From Palsa-504 sp050011155 (GTDB taxonomy: Bacteria > Actinomycetota > Actinomycetes > Streptosporangiales > Streptosporangiaceae), in the NCBI GenBank assembly GCA_050011155.1, contig JBEKJP010000022.1, positions 4,236 to 68,235 of the forward strand: a stretch of 64,000 bases of DNA, written 5' to 3'. Both the position numbers and the translations under genes were made by a program. Every line of letters starts with the position of its first letter. Positions within the stretch are counted from its first letter, which is position 1. The notes under the pieces are model-generated. The model did no database searches, was not told the origin of the DNA, and saw only the letters and a program-made list of their open reading frames with translations. Below, in pieces: positions 40,875-48,064 of the stretch.

Positions 40875-42203
40875 ATGGATCAGCAGGGCGCGGGACGCTC
40901 ACGTCGAGACGCGGACGCCCGCCGCCAGCCGACCTGGCCGCCACCGGATGGCGCCCCAGGCGATTCCGCGTTCCCAGGCGGTGGTCCTACCGGGCCGCTG
41001 CCCGGACGGGTACGCAAGCACGGTGCTGGCGGGAACGATGCCCCCTCCGGGCCGCCGTGGGCCGCCGCCGGCCCTGCTACTGGCCCGTCGCGGGTGCTGG
41101 GGCCGGGCACGGGCCCGCAGCGGCTGATCGGCTCCGGGACCGGCACGCATCCGGTCTTCCCGCCGGGTACCGGGCGAATGGCCAGCCCCGGGCAGATGGC
41201 TGGTTCCGGGCAGATGGCTGGTTCCGGGCCGCATCCGGTGCTCGGCGCGGCCGGTCCGGCCGCGCCGACGCCGCCCGCTGGCTTCCCTGCGGCCGGCCAG
41301 GAGTCCACCGGCTCGTTCGGTGCCTGGCATGCGCCCCGGGAGCCGCTGACCGGCCCGGAGGCCGCGGACACGGCCGATATCTACCAGCCCGACGACACTT
41401 TTATCTTCGACCAGAGAGCCACGGCCGCCGCCACTTCGCGGAACGCCGCTCCCCCGGCCGACCAGCGCCGCGGCGATCGGGACAAACGGCGTTTCCAGCC
41501 TCGCATCGCCTGGATCACCGCGGCCGTCCTGGTCGCGGCCGCGGCGGGCTTCGGCGGCTGGAAGTACCTGTACGAGGCGAGAGTCAACGCCCCGGTTCCC
41601 TCGACGCTGCGGCTGCCCACGACCGCGCCGAGCGACAACGGGCTCGACAAGACCCTCGGTAAGTGGCAGCACATCGGGAGCCGCTCGCAGGACTCCCAGC
41701 CGCTGACGATCGCGGCGCTGTTCCCGCCGCAGTTCGAACTCAACGGCAGGTCCTACGCCAGGACGGCCGCCAGCATCACCAAGACCTGCTCGCTCGCGGT
41801 TTACGGCCCGGACTTGCAGGCGGCGCTCCAGTTGGGTCACTGCAGCCAGGTGGTGCGGGCCAGCTACATCTCGGGTGACGGCAAGATGATGGGCACCGTC
41901 GGCGTCGTCAACCTGAGCACCGCCAACGCCGCGCAGAAAGCCGGGCAGGCGACCAGCACGCAGGAGATCCTCGCTCCGCTGACCAGCAAGAAGGGGCCCA
42001 CCAGCAAGCTGGGCAACGGCACCGGGGTGGTGCTGGCCGAGATCAAGGGGCACTACCTGATCCTGGTATACGCCGAGTACGCCAATCTGAAGTCGCCGTC
42101 GGGCACGACCCAGCGCGACGCTCTCGAGCAGTTCGCCACCACCATCATCACTGGCAGCGCCAACATCGACCTCAGCACCCGCATGCTCACCGGCAAGCCA
42201 TAA
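40875..42203 (+). CDS. Pro/Gly-rich single-pass membrane protein, unknown function
   Basis: A 442-aa protein with a disordered N-terminal arm (to about residue 195) containing GQMAGSGQMAGSG repeats, one membrane helix (about 213-236, AWITAAVLVAAAAGFGGWKY) and a C-terminal extracytoplasmic domain of about 200 residues with two Cys (KTCSL and GHCSQ). No family is recognised. The ATG follows CGAGGAT. It is divergent from rplM-rpsI, and its layout (arm, helix, two-Cys outer domain) parallels the 34593-35858 protein. A 19-bp perfect inverted repeat 32 nt after the stop may terminate it. Confidence 0.7.
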   Translation: MDQQGAGRSRRDADARRQPTWPPPDGAPGDSAFPGGGPTGPLPGRVRKHGAGGNDAPSGPPWAAAGPATGPSRVLGPGTGPQRLIGSGTGTHPVFPPGTGRMASPGQMAGSGQMAGSGPHPVLGAAGPAAPTPPAGFPAAGQESTGSFGAWHAPREPLTGPEAADTADIYQPDDTFIFDQRATAAATSRNAAPPADQRRGDRDKRRFQPRIAWITAAVLVAAAAGFGGWKYLYEARVNAPVPSTLRLPTTAPSDNGLDKTLGKWQHIGSRSQDSQPLTIAALFPPQFELNGRSYARTAASITKTCSLAVYGPDLQAALQLGHCSQVVRASYISGDGKMMGTVGVVNLSTANAAQKAGQATSTQEILAPLTSKKGPTSKLGNGTGVVLAEIKGHYLILVYAEYANLKSPSGTTQRDALEQFATTIITGSANIDLSTRMLTGKP

Positions 42204-42235
42204 CCCGGCTGTTTGCGCCCTTCGGGAACTCCTTT

Positions 42236-42292
42236 TTCATGATCGCGGGCAGTTAGGGCTGTTTTTCAACCGGAACTGCCCGCGATCATGAA
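42236..42292. repeat. Perfect 19-bp inverted repeat (TTCATGATC hairpin), copy 1
   Basis: TTCATGATCGCGGGCAGTT (42236-42254) and its exact reverse complement (42274-42292) flank a 19-nt loop, 32 nt after the upstream stop codon. A second, degenerate copy lies at 42913-42964. It could act as a bidirectional terminator or be a mobile palindromic element. Confidence 0.9.
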
Positions 42293-42359
42293 CTGGTGCC
42301 GCGGCAGTTGCCTCACCAGCCGCTGGAGCCTCACCATTTACGCTTCCAGGCCGCGCCGC

Positions 42360-42405
42360 CATGATCCCGAAGGCTTTTGCCCCCGCTTCGGGCGTGTTGC
42401 AGGAT
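42360..42405. repeat. CATGATCC palindromic element, inverted copy
   Basis: Its reverse complement, ATCCTGCAACACGCCCGAAG and onward to CCTTCGGGATCATG, aligns with 42776-42824: the same outer segments surround a different GC hairpin. This is a third member of the structured repeats in this gap. Confidence 0.6.
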
Positions 42406-42578
42406 TGTTTGCTCATGGGTCCGGTCCGGCGCGGGACGGCTGGCGTATGACGCCCCGGGCATGACGCCCCGGGCCGTGCCCCGGGCATGACGCCCCGGTA
42501 TGACGCCCCGGCATGACGCCCCGCGCGGTGCCCCCGCCAGCCACGCCAGCACCACCAGCCGCAAACCTGCACCCGCAC

Positions 42579-42613
42579 TTGCAAGTTAACCGGGTGGATC
42601 CGGGCTACCGGGT
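42579..42613. repeat. GGATCCGGG block, region B copy
   Basis: Aligns over 35 bases with the reverse complement of 31452-31486 (five mismatches by eye) and with 31400-31420 in direct orientation. Confidence 0.6.
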
Positions 42614-42660
42614 GAAAAAGGGGGACCATGATGCACCAAAATCACCCCGGAGCCCGAAAC

Positions 42661-42792
42661 CACCCCGCTATTCCCCCGGGACAGCGCACCACCGGCCCCC
42701 CAGGACACCACAGCACCCCACGGCACGCCAGCCAGCCAGCAGGCAGCCAGCCAGCCGCTGGCGACCACGAGACACCATGATCCTGCAACAGC
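42661..42792. repeat. Dispersed intergenic repeat, copy B
   Basis: A 132-bp segment matching the reverse complement of 31725-31831, with an extra ~25-bp GCCA-rich stretch near 42740-42768. Its right end runs into the CATGATCC hairpin. Confidence 0.85.
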
Positions 42793-42824
42793 CCCCTTCG
42801 GGGGTGCAACCCTTCGGGATCATG
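42776..42824. repeat. CATGATCC/GGATCATG hairpin
   Basis: Outer arms CATGATCC (42776-42783) and GGATCATG (42817-42824) enclose an inner CCCCC-TTC-GGGGG hairpin and repeated TGCAAC segments, giving a nested fold typical of structured RNA or of a REP-type element. Confidence 0.65.
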
Positions 42825-42912
42825 AAGAGCCCGTACTGGTCAGGGACGGCTGTGACTGCGGAGGCGGGTGAGGTCGCGAGCCCAGCACCTAGCCGCCTGG
42901 CGCGTCGACTGC

Positions 42913-42964
42913 TTCATGATCGCGGCCAGTTTCGGTCGATATTCGCCTGTTTCTGGCCACGATC
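42913..42964. repeat. TTCATGATC hairpin, degenerate copy 2
   Basis: TTCATGATCGCGGCCAGTT (42913-42931) differs by one base from the left arm at 42236. The right arm CTGGCCACGATC (42953-42964) is partly preserved. Confidence 0.75.
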
Positions 42965-43060
42965 GCCAAAATGGCGTTCCGATGCTTGGTGATACCACGG
43001 GGCCTCAGCGATCTGGCCGAGTGGCGTGGTGCCAGCGACTGGAGTGCTGGCTGGTGTCGG

Positions 43061-43120
43061 CGGCTGGAGTGCTGGCGGCTGGAGTGCTGGCGGCTGGAGT
43101 GCTGGCGGCTAGAGTGCTGG
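43061..43120. repeat. 15-bp tandem repeat after truA
   Basis: Four tandem copies of CGGCTGGAGTGCTGG (the last with CTA for CTG), and a related copy at 43036-43050, end 15 bp before the truA stop codon. Not protein-coding. Confidence 0.9.
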
Positions 43121-43135
43121 CTGGCCGTGTCGGAG

Positions 43136-43972
43136 CTAGCTGAGGGTGCGGACGACGCGGGTGGCGGCGGCGCGGGCGGCTAGTTCGGCCGGCGGCGGGT
43201 AGCCCACTTCTTCCAGGCACAGGCCGTGCGGAGCGACGACCCGGACGGCGGGATCGCGGACGGCGGCGGCGAGTAGCGCGGCGGGCCAGCTGGGCGGATG
43301 CCGTCCCTCGCCCACGGCCAGGAGCGCGCCGACCAGGGCGCGGACCATGTTGTGGCAGAACGCGTCGGCGACCACGGTCGCGATAGCGATGCCGTCATCG
43401 TCGCGGTGCCAGTCCAGGACGCGCAGCGCGCGGATGGTGGTGGCGCCTTCGCGGCGGCGGCAGAAGGCGGCGAAATCATGCTCGCCCGTCAAGGTCCGGG
43501 CGGCTTCGTTCATGGCGGCCAGGTCGAGCCGCCGGAAGTACCACAGCGTCTCGTGCCGCCGCAGCGGATCGGCGGAGGCCTCGTCGTCACAGACGCGATA
43601 CGCGTAACGCCGCCACAGCGCGGAAAAGCGGGCGTCGAAGCCGTCGGGCGCCCGGTCCGCGACGCGGACCCGGACGTCGGCCGGGAGTACCCCGGCCAGC
43701 CGGGCTACCGCCCGGTCCGACGCGGCCGACCAGGCCTCGGCGGATACGTCCGCGTGGACGACTTGGCCGCGGGCGTGCACTCCGGCGTCGGTGCGGCCGG
43801 CCACGGTCAGCTTCGGCGGAACGGGCAGCCGCAGCACTCGTCCGAGTGCCGCGGCCACCACGTCCTCAACCGTGCGCCTGCCGGGCTGGGCGGCCCAGCC
43901 GGAAAAGGCCGACCCGTCGTAGGAAAGATCAATCCGGAGACGAACGATCCGGCTCTCCCCTACCGCGTCCAC
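43136..43972 (-). CDS. truA: tRNA pseudouridine(38-40) synthase TruA
   Basis: Isomerises uridines 38-40 in the anticodon arm of tRNAs. The 278-aa product has the TruA core: LRIDLSYDGSAFSGWAAQPG, catalytic-Asp motif AGRTDAGVHARGQVVH (Asp62), RRYAYRV, AFCRRREGATTIR and NMVRALVGALLAVGEG. It is the last gene of the rpsM-rplQ group, 17 nt after rplQ. The GTG start has no well-spaced ribosome site, so translation may depend on rplQ. A 15-bp tandem repeat follows the stop. Confidence 0.96.
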   Translation of the reverse strand: MDAVGESRIVRLRIDLSYDGSAFSGWAAQPGRRTVEDVVAAALGRVLRLPVPPKLTVAGRTDAGVHARGQVVHADVSAEAWSAASDRAVARLAGVLPADVRVRVADRAPDGFDARFSALWRRYAYRVCDDEASADPLRRHETLWYFRRLDLAAMNEAARTLTGEHDFAAFCRRREGATTIRALRVLDWHRDDDGIAIATVVADAFCHNMVRALVGALLAVGEGRHPPSWPAALLAAAVRDPAVRVVAPHGLCLEEVGYPPPAELAARAAATRVVRTLS

Positions 43973-43989
43973 CTCGAGGTAGACCTGGG

Positions 43990-44595
43990 TCAGGCGTCCT
44001 TGGCCGGCTCATCCGCGGCGGCCTCGTCCGAAGCATCGTCGGCCGCCTCGTCCGCGGCGGCGTCGTCGGCCGCCTCGTCCGTGACGTCCGCGTCCTCGGC
44101 TTCGGCTGTCGCGTCCTCGGCGGCCGCGCTGGCCTCGTCCGCCTCGGCCGCCGTCTCGGTGGCAGTGGCTTCGGCGGCCTGGGCGGTGGCCCGCGGCTCG
44201 GGCCGGCGGGTGCGGCGGCGCGGCTTGGCCGCGACCGGCTCGCCCCGGACCAGCTCGATGACCGCCATGGCCGCGTTGTCGCCCTTGCGCGGACCGATCT
44301 TGGTGATCCGGGTGTAACCGCCGTCCCGCTCGGAGAATTCCGGCGCGATCTCGGTGAACAGCTGGTGCACCACGCCCTTGTCGGTGACCACAGTCAGCAC
44401 GTGACGGCGGGCGTGCAGGTCGCCGCGCTTGGCGAAGGTGATCAGCCGCTCGGCCACCGGGCGCAGCCGCTTGGCCTTAGCCTCGGTGGTGGTGATCCGG
44501 CCGTGCTGGAACAGCGCAGTGGCCAGGTTGGCCAGGATGTGCCGCTCGTGAGCCGGGCTGCCGCCCAGGCGGTGGCCCTTAGTGGGCGTGGGCAT
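43990..44595 (-). CDS. rplQ: 50S ribosomal protein L17 with Ala/Glu/Asp-rich tail
   Basis: The first ~115 residues are normal L17 (PTPTKGHRLGGSPAHERHILANLATALF, TTEAKAKRLRPVAERLITFAKRG, ERDGGYTRITKIGPRKGDNA). It then passes through a basic patch (KPRRRTRRPEPR) into a tail of about 75 residues made almost only of Ala, Glu, Asp and Thr. Tails of this type occur in actinomycete L17 but their role is unknown; this one nearly doubles the protein (201 aa). The gene lies 37 nt after rpoA. Confidence 0.97.
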   Translation of the reverse strand: MPTPTKGHRLGGSPAHERHILANLATALFQHGRITTTEAKAKRLRPVAERLITFAKRGDLHARRHVLTVVTDKGVVHQLFTEIAPEFSERDGGYTRITKIGPRKGDNAAMAVIELVRGEPVAAKPRRRTRRPEPRATAQAAEATATETAAEADEASAAAEDATAEAEDADVTDEAADDAAADEAADDASDEAAADEPAKDA

Positions 44596-44632
44596 ACGGA
44601 CCTCTCCTTGTTATCCGTGGCGCGGTGCCACG

Positions 44633-45646
44633 TCAGTACTGCTCGGTCTCCACGTAGCTCTCGTCGTCGTCGCCGTAGGCGCCGACGGCACTGCTCGGGT
44701 CGAACCCGGGCGGCGAGTCCTTGAGCGAGAGACCCATGTCAACGAGCTTCTGCTTGACTTCCTCGATCGACTTGGCGCCGAAGTTCCTGATGTCGAGCAG
44801 GTCCTGCTCACTACGGCCGACGAGCTCGCCCACCGTGTGGATACCCTCGCGCTTGAGGCAGTTGTACGAGCGCACGGTGAGGTTGAGGTCCTCGATCGGC
44901 AGCGCCAGGTCGGCCGCCAGCGCGGCGTCGGTCGGCGACGGGCCGATGTCGATGCCCTCGGCGTCGACGTTGAGCTCCCGGGCCAGGCCGAACAGCTCGA
45001 CCAGCGTCTTGCCCGCGCTCGCCACCGCGTCCCGCGGCCGCATGCACGGCTTGGTCTCGACGTCGAGGATGAGCCGGTCGAAGTCGGTGCGCTGCTCGAC
45101 ACGGGTGGCTTCGACCTTATAGGTAACCCGTAGCACCGGTGAGTAGATGGAGTCGATCGGCACCCGGCCGATCTCCTGGCCGGGCTGCTTGTTCTGCGTG
45201 GCCGAGACGTAACCCCGGCCGCGCTCGACGGTGAGCTCCATCTCGAGCTTGCCCTTGGCGTTCAGGGTGGCGACGTGCAGTTCGGGGTTGTGCACCTCGA
45301 CGCCGGCCGGCGGCGCGATGTCAGCCGCGGTCACCTCGCCAGGCCCCTGCTTGCGCAGGTACATGACGACCGGCTCGTCGTGCTCGGAGGAAACCACCAG
45401 CTCCTTCAGGTTCAAGATGATGTCGGTGACATCCTCCTTGACCCCGGGGACGGTGGAGAACTCGTGCAGGACGCCCTCGATCCTGATGCTGGTGACGGCC
45501 GCCCCCGGGATGGAGGACAGCAGCGTGCGCCGGAGCGAGTTTCCGATGGTGTAACCGAACCCCGGCTCCAGCGGCTCGATCACGAACCTGGACCGGTACT
45601 CGTCTACCTGCTCCTCGGCGAGCGAGGGGCGCTGAGCGATGAGCAT
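44633..45646 (-). CDS. rpoA: RNA polymerase alpha subunit
   Basis: A 337-aa alpha subunit that nucleates RNA polymerase assembly. The N-terminal domain has FVIEPLEPGFGYTIGNSLRRTLLSSIPGAAVTSI and VDSIYSPVLRVTYKVEATRV. The linker leads to a helix-hairpin-helix C-terminal domain (LPIEDLNLTVRSYNCLKREGIHTVGELV, LLDIRNFGAKSIEEVKQKL) that contacts UP elements and activators. It ends with an acidic tail. A strong hairpin lies in the 104-nt rpsD-rpoA spacer. Confidence 0.98.
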   Translation of the reverse strand: MLIAQRPSLAEEQVDEYRSRFVIEPLEPGFGYTIGNSLRRTLLSSIPGAAVTSIRIEGVLHEFSTVPGVKEDVTDIILNLKELVVSSEHDEPVVMYLRKQGPGEVTAADIAPPAGVEVHNPELHVATLNAKGKLEMELTVERGRGYVSATQNKQPGQEIGRVPIDSIYSPVLRVTYKVEATRVEQRTDFDRLILDVETKPCMRPRDAVASAGKTLVELFGLARELNVDAEGIDIGPSPTDAALAADLALPIEDLNLTVRSYNCLKREGIHTVGELVGRSEQDLLDIRNFGAKSIEEVKQKLVDMGLSLKDSPPGFDPSSAVGAYGDDDESYVETEQY

Positions 45647-45710
45647 TGATCTTCCTTTCCACGACGCCCGCTATATGACAGTCGTGAGCGGCGGGCCCGA
45701 AAACCCGCCT

Positions 45711-45737
45711 GCCGTGCCGCCATCGGGGCGGCACGGC
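45711..45737 (-). terminator. Strong hairpin in the rpsD-rpoA spacer
   Basis: GCCGTGCCGCC (45711-45721) pairs exactly with GGCGGCACGGC (45727-45737) around a 5-nt loop. A weaker GCGGG/CCCGC hairpin at 45691-45708 is next to it. Because rpoA needs transcription through this point, it may be a partial terminator, processing site or mRNA stabiliser. Confidence 0.55.
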
Positions 45738-45750
45738 GGGTCGTGCTTAC

Positions 45751-46377
45751 TTACTTCGAGTAGTACTCGACGATCAGCTGTTCCTGAACCTGGGTGTCGA
45801 TCTGCGCCCGGACGGGCAGCGAGTGCACCAGGACCCGCATCTGGTCCGACACGACCTCGAGCCAGGCCGGAACGATGCGCTCGCCGATCTCGGCCTGCGC
45901 GACGACGAACGGCGTCATGTCACGCGCCTTGGCCACGACCTCGACGATGTCGTTCTCGCTGACCCGGTAGGACGGGATGTCGACCTTCTTGCCGTTCACC
46001 GTGAAGTGGCCGTGCCGCACCAGCTGGCGGGCCATGTCGCGGCTCTTGGCGAAGCCGGCCCGGAACACGACGTTGTCCAGGCGGCGCTCGAGCAGCTGGA
46101 GCATGGTCTCGCCGGTACGGCCGTGCTTGCGGGCCGCCTCTTCGTAGTAGCCGTGGAACTGGCGCTCCAGGATGCCGTAGATCCGGCGGGCCTTCTGCTT
46201 CTCCCGGATCTGCTGCAGGTAGTCGCCTTCCTTCGGCCGGTTCCGGCCGTGCTCGCCCGGCGGGTAAGGCCGGATCTCGATCGGGCACTTCGGCGAATCG
46301 CACTTCGCGCCCTTGAGGAAGAGCTTGGTCTTCTCCCGGCGGCACAGCTTGCAGTCCGGGCCTGTGTATCGAGCCAT
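45751..46377 (-). CDS. rpsD: 30S ribosomal protein S4 (zinc-binding form)
   Basis: A 208-aa primary 16S-binding protein. The N-terminus has the C+ zinc knuckle (Cys9, Cys12, Cys26, Cys31 in CKLCRREK...CDSPKC). The S4 RNA-binding domain follows (ERRLDNVVFRAGFAKSRDMARQLVRHGHFTVNGKKVDIPSYRV). Many actinomycetes have a Cys-free S4 as well or instead; this is the zinc type. The gene sits 14 nt after rpsK. Confidence 0.98.
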   Translation of the reverse strand: MARYTGPDCKLCRREKTKLFLKGAKCDSPKCPIEIRPYPPGEHGRNRPKEGDYLQQIREKQKARRIYGILERQFHGYYEEAARKHGRTGETMLQLLERRLDNVVFRAGFAKSRDMARQLVRHGHFTVNGKKVDIPSYRVSENDIVEVVAKARDMTPFVVAQAEIGERIVPAWLEVVSDQMRVLVHSLPVRAQIDTQVQEQLIVEYYSK

Positions 46378-46391
46378 CTGTCGCTATCTCC

Positions 46392-46799
46392 TCAGACCCG
46401 GCGCCGCTTCGGCGGCCGGCAGCCATTGTGCGGGACGGGGGTCATGTCCTGGATCGAACCGACCTCGAGACCGGTCGCCTGCAGCGACCGGATGGCCGTC
46501 TCGCGACCCGAACCCGGGCCCTTGACGAAGACATCGACCTTGCGCATGCCGTGCTCCATCGCCCGGCGCGCGGCGGCCTCGGCCGCCATCTGCGCGGCGT
46601 ACGGCGTCGACTTGCGCGATCCCTTGAACCCGACCTGGCCCGCGGAGGCCCACGAGATGACGTTTCCGGCCGGGTCGGTAATCGAGATGATCGTGTTGTT
46701 GAACGTGCTCCTGATGTGGGCGTGCCCGTGAGCTACGTTCTTCCGCTCCTTGCGGCGCACCTTCTTGGCGGCCTGGCTACGGCTCTTTGCTGGCGGCAT
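46392..46799 (-). CDS. rpsK: 30S ribosomal protein S11
   Basis: A 135-aa platform protein with ANVAHGHAHIRSTFNNTIISITD-like core (HIRSTFNNTIISITDPAGN), SWASAGQVGFKGSRKSTPYAAQ, FVKGPGSGRETAIRSLQATGLEV and the HNGCRPPKRRRV tail. It lies between rpsM (45 nt upstream) and rpsD. Confidence 0.98.
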   Translation of the reverse strand: MPPAKSRSQAAKKVRRKERKNVAHGHAHIRSTFNNTIISITDPAGNVISWASAGQVGFKGSRKSTPYAAQMAAEAAARRAMEHGMRKVDVFVKGPGSGRETAIRSLQATGLEVGSIQDMTPVPHNGCRPPKRRRV

Positions 46800-46844
46800 A
46801 TCCTTCTTTGGCTTCCTAACGAGGTAATCGATCCGCGGTACGGA

Positions 46845-47225
46845 CTACTTCTTGCCGGCCTTCTTCTTGCCGGCCACCGTCTTCTTCTTGCCCTTGCGGG
46901 TGCGCGCGTTGGTCTGCGTCCGCTGCCCGTGCACCGGAAGCCCGCGGCGGTGGCGGATCCCCTGGTAGCAGCCGATCTCGACCTTGCGCCTGATGTCAGC
47001 CTGGACCTCACGGCGCAGGTCACCTTCGACCTGGTAGGTGGCGTCGATCCAGTCGCGGAGCTTCATCAGCTCCTCGTCGGTGAGGTTACTGACCCGGGTG
47101 TCCCCGCTGACGCCGGTAGCCTCCAGCGTCTGCAGGGAACGGGTCCGGCCGATGCCGTAGATGTAAGTGAGCGCGATCTCGACCCGCTTGTCGCGGGGCA
47201 AGTCCACTCCAGAAAGCCTGGCCAT
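46845..47225 (-). CDS. rpsM: 30S ribosomal protein S13
   Basis: A 126-aa head protein contacting tRNA and the B1 bridges. It begins ARLSGVDLPRDKRVEIALTYIYGIGRTRS, has the GCYQGIRHRRGLPVHGQRTQTNARTRKG signature and a Lys-rich tail. A 131-nt spacer with a hairpin separates it from rpmJ. Confidence 0.98.
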   Translation of the reverse strand: MARLSGVDLPRDKRVEIALTYIYGIGRTRSLQTLEATGVSGDTRVSNLTDEELMKLRDWIDATYQVEGDLRREVQADIRRKVEIGCYQGIRHRRGLPVHGQRTQTNARTRKGKKKTVAGKKKAGKK

Positions 47226-47281
47226 ACTCGGGCAGTTCTCCTTCGTCTCGCGGAGGTGCTTCGCGCCGCTCCCACGCCCTG

Positions 47282-47310
47282 CCCGGACGTGGCCCCGGCC
47301 TCCGTCCGGG
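47282..47310 (-). terminator. Hairpin in the rpmJ-rpsM spacer
   Basis: CCCGGACG (47282-47289) pairs with CGTCCGGG (47303-47310). A smaller GCCAC/GTGGC hairpin lies at about 47318-47330. It is a candidate attenuator or processing signal between infA-rpmJ and rpsM-rpsK-rpsD. Confidence 0.45.
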
Positions 47311-47356
47311 GGTCGCAGCCACTAGGTGGCCTGCTGCGGTGCGCGTCTCTTTTGCG

Positions 47357-47470
47357 TCAGCCCTGCCGCTGCTTGTGCCGCGGGTCGGTGCAGATAACCA
47401 TGACGCGGCCGTGCCGACGGATGATCCGGCACTTGCTGCAGATCTTCTTGACGCTCGGCTTGACCTTCAC
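47357..47470 (-). CDS. rpmJ: 50S ribosomal protein L36 (zinc-binding form)
   Basis: A 37-aa protein, KVKPSVKKICSKC and on to DPRHKQRQG after a GTG start. The zinc ligands Cys11, Cys14, Cys27 and His32 are all present, so this is the C+ type. It follows infA by 37 nt. Confidence 0.97.
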   Translation of the reverse strand: MKVKPSVKKICSKCRIIRRHGRVMVICTDPRHKQRQG

Positions 47471-47507
47471 GGTGCTTACTCCACTAGCTCTGTCTTGCTC
47501 GCCTGTA

Positions 47508-47729
47508 TTACTTGTACCGGTACACGATCCGCCCGCGACTGAGATCGTAGGGGCTGAGCTCCACGACCACGCGGTCGTCGGGCAGGATGCGGATGTAGTG
47601 CATCCGCATTTTCCCGCTGATGTGAGCGAGAACCTTGTGCCCGTTGTCCAGCTCCACCCGGAAGAAGGCATTCGGGAGTGACTCGACAACCGTGCCTTCA
47701 ATCTCAATGGCGCCGTCTTTTTTGGGCAT
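47508..47729 (-). CDS. infA: Translation initiation factor IF-1
   Basis: A 73-aa S1/OB-fold protein that occupies the A site during initiation. It has EIEGTVVESLPNAFFRVELDNGHKVLAHISGKMRMHYIRILPDDRVVVELSPYDLSRGRI, the full family sequence. GGAGG lies seven bases before the ATG. It is the first gene of the infA-rpmJ-rpsM-rpsK-rpsD-rpoA-rplQ group. Confidence 0.99.
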   Translation of the reverse strand: MPKKDGAIEIEGTVVESLPNAFFRVELDNGHKVLAHISGKMRMHYIRILPDDRVVVELSPYDLSRGRIVYRYK

Positions 47730-48064
47730 GTCCTCCGCGCTTCACTCTGTCGTAATGGCCCGCGCCGGAGCGCGGTCTGGTTTTACTAGCCGGGCTAGCC
47801 CGTACTGCCATAGCAGCCGTACGGATCTGGCCGTGTCAGCCCGGACGGCAAGCCTGCCCCGCCTGGCTCACGCCGGTGCCGGCTATCGCCAGCGGGACGA
47901 GAAAACCTGGAAGGGCCGGTATCGTGATCGCGTACGCGAACCCCCGACGCCGGCCGGGTAGGACCCAACAGATGGGCCGGAGACGAGTGTACTCGACCTC
48001 GTGCCCAGACGCGAACCACCCAGGTAGTAAGACACTCCAGCCCTCGCCGGTATTCCCGCCGGAC
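47730..48064 (-). promoter_or_regulatory. infA upstream region (335 bp)
   Basis: No gene is evident. The length and position suggest it holds the alpha-operon promoter. A TACACT -10-like hexamer on the minus strand near 47990 has only a weak -35 18 bp upstream, so no promoter is assigned firmly. Confidence 0.4.

Larger units (their letters stand above)
42204..43135. other. Long non-coding region B, array of palindromic repeats
   Basis: About 930 bp without a supportable gene between the membrane-protein gene and truA. ATGATC or its complement GATCAT occurs at least six times, at the edges of hairpins. A run of ATGACGCCCCG-type motifs (about 42447-42525), tetranucleotide GCCA runs and a 15-bp tandem repeat fill much of the rest. 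It shares blocks with region A at 31.3-32.1 kb. Confidence 0.75.

Noticed and set aside
42447..42530. Short peptide genes in the ATGACGCCCCG-rich stretch
   Set aside because: Several ATG/TGA overlaps arise from repeated ATGACGCCCCG units, with no ribosome sites and no continuous coding frame.
43036..43120. Possible CRISPR-like array near truA
   Set aside because: 15-bp units without unique spacers; no cas genes in the window.
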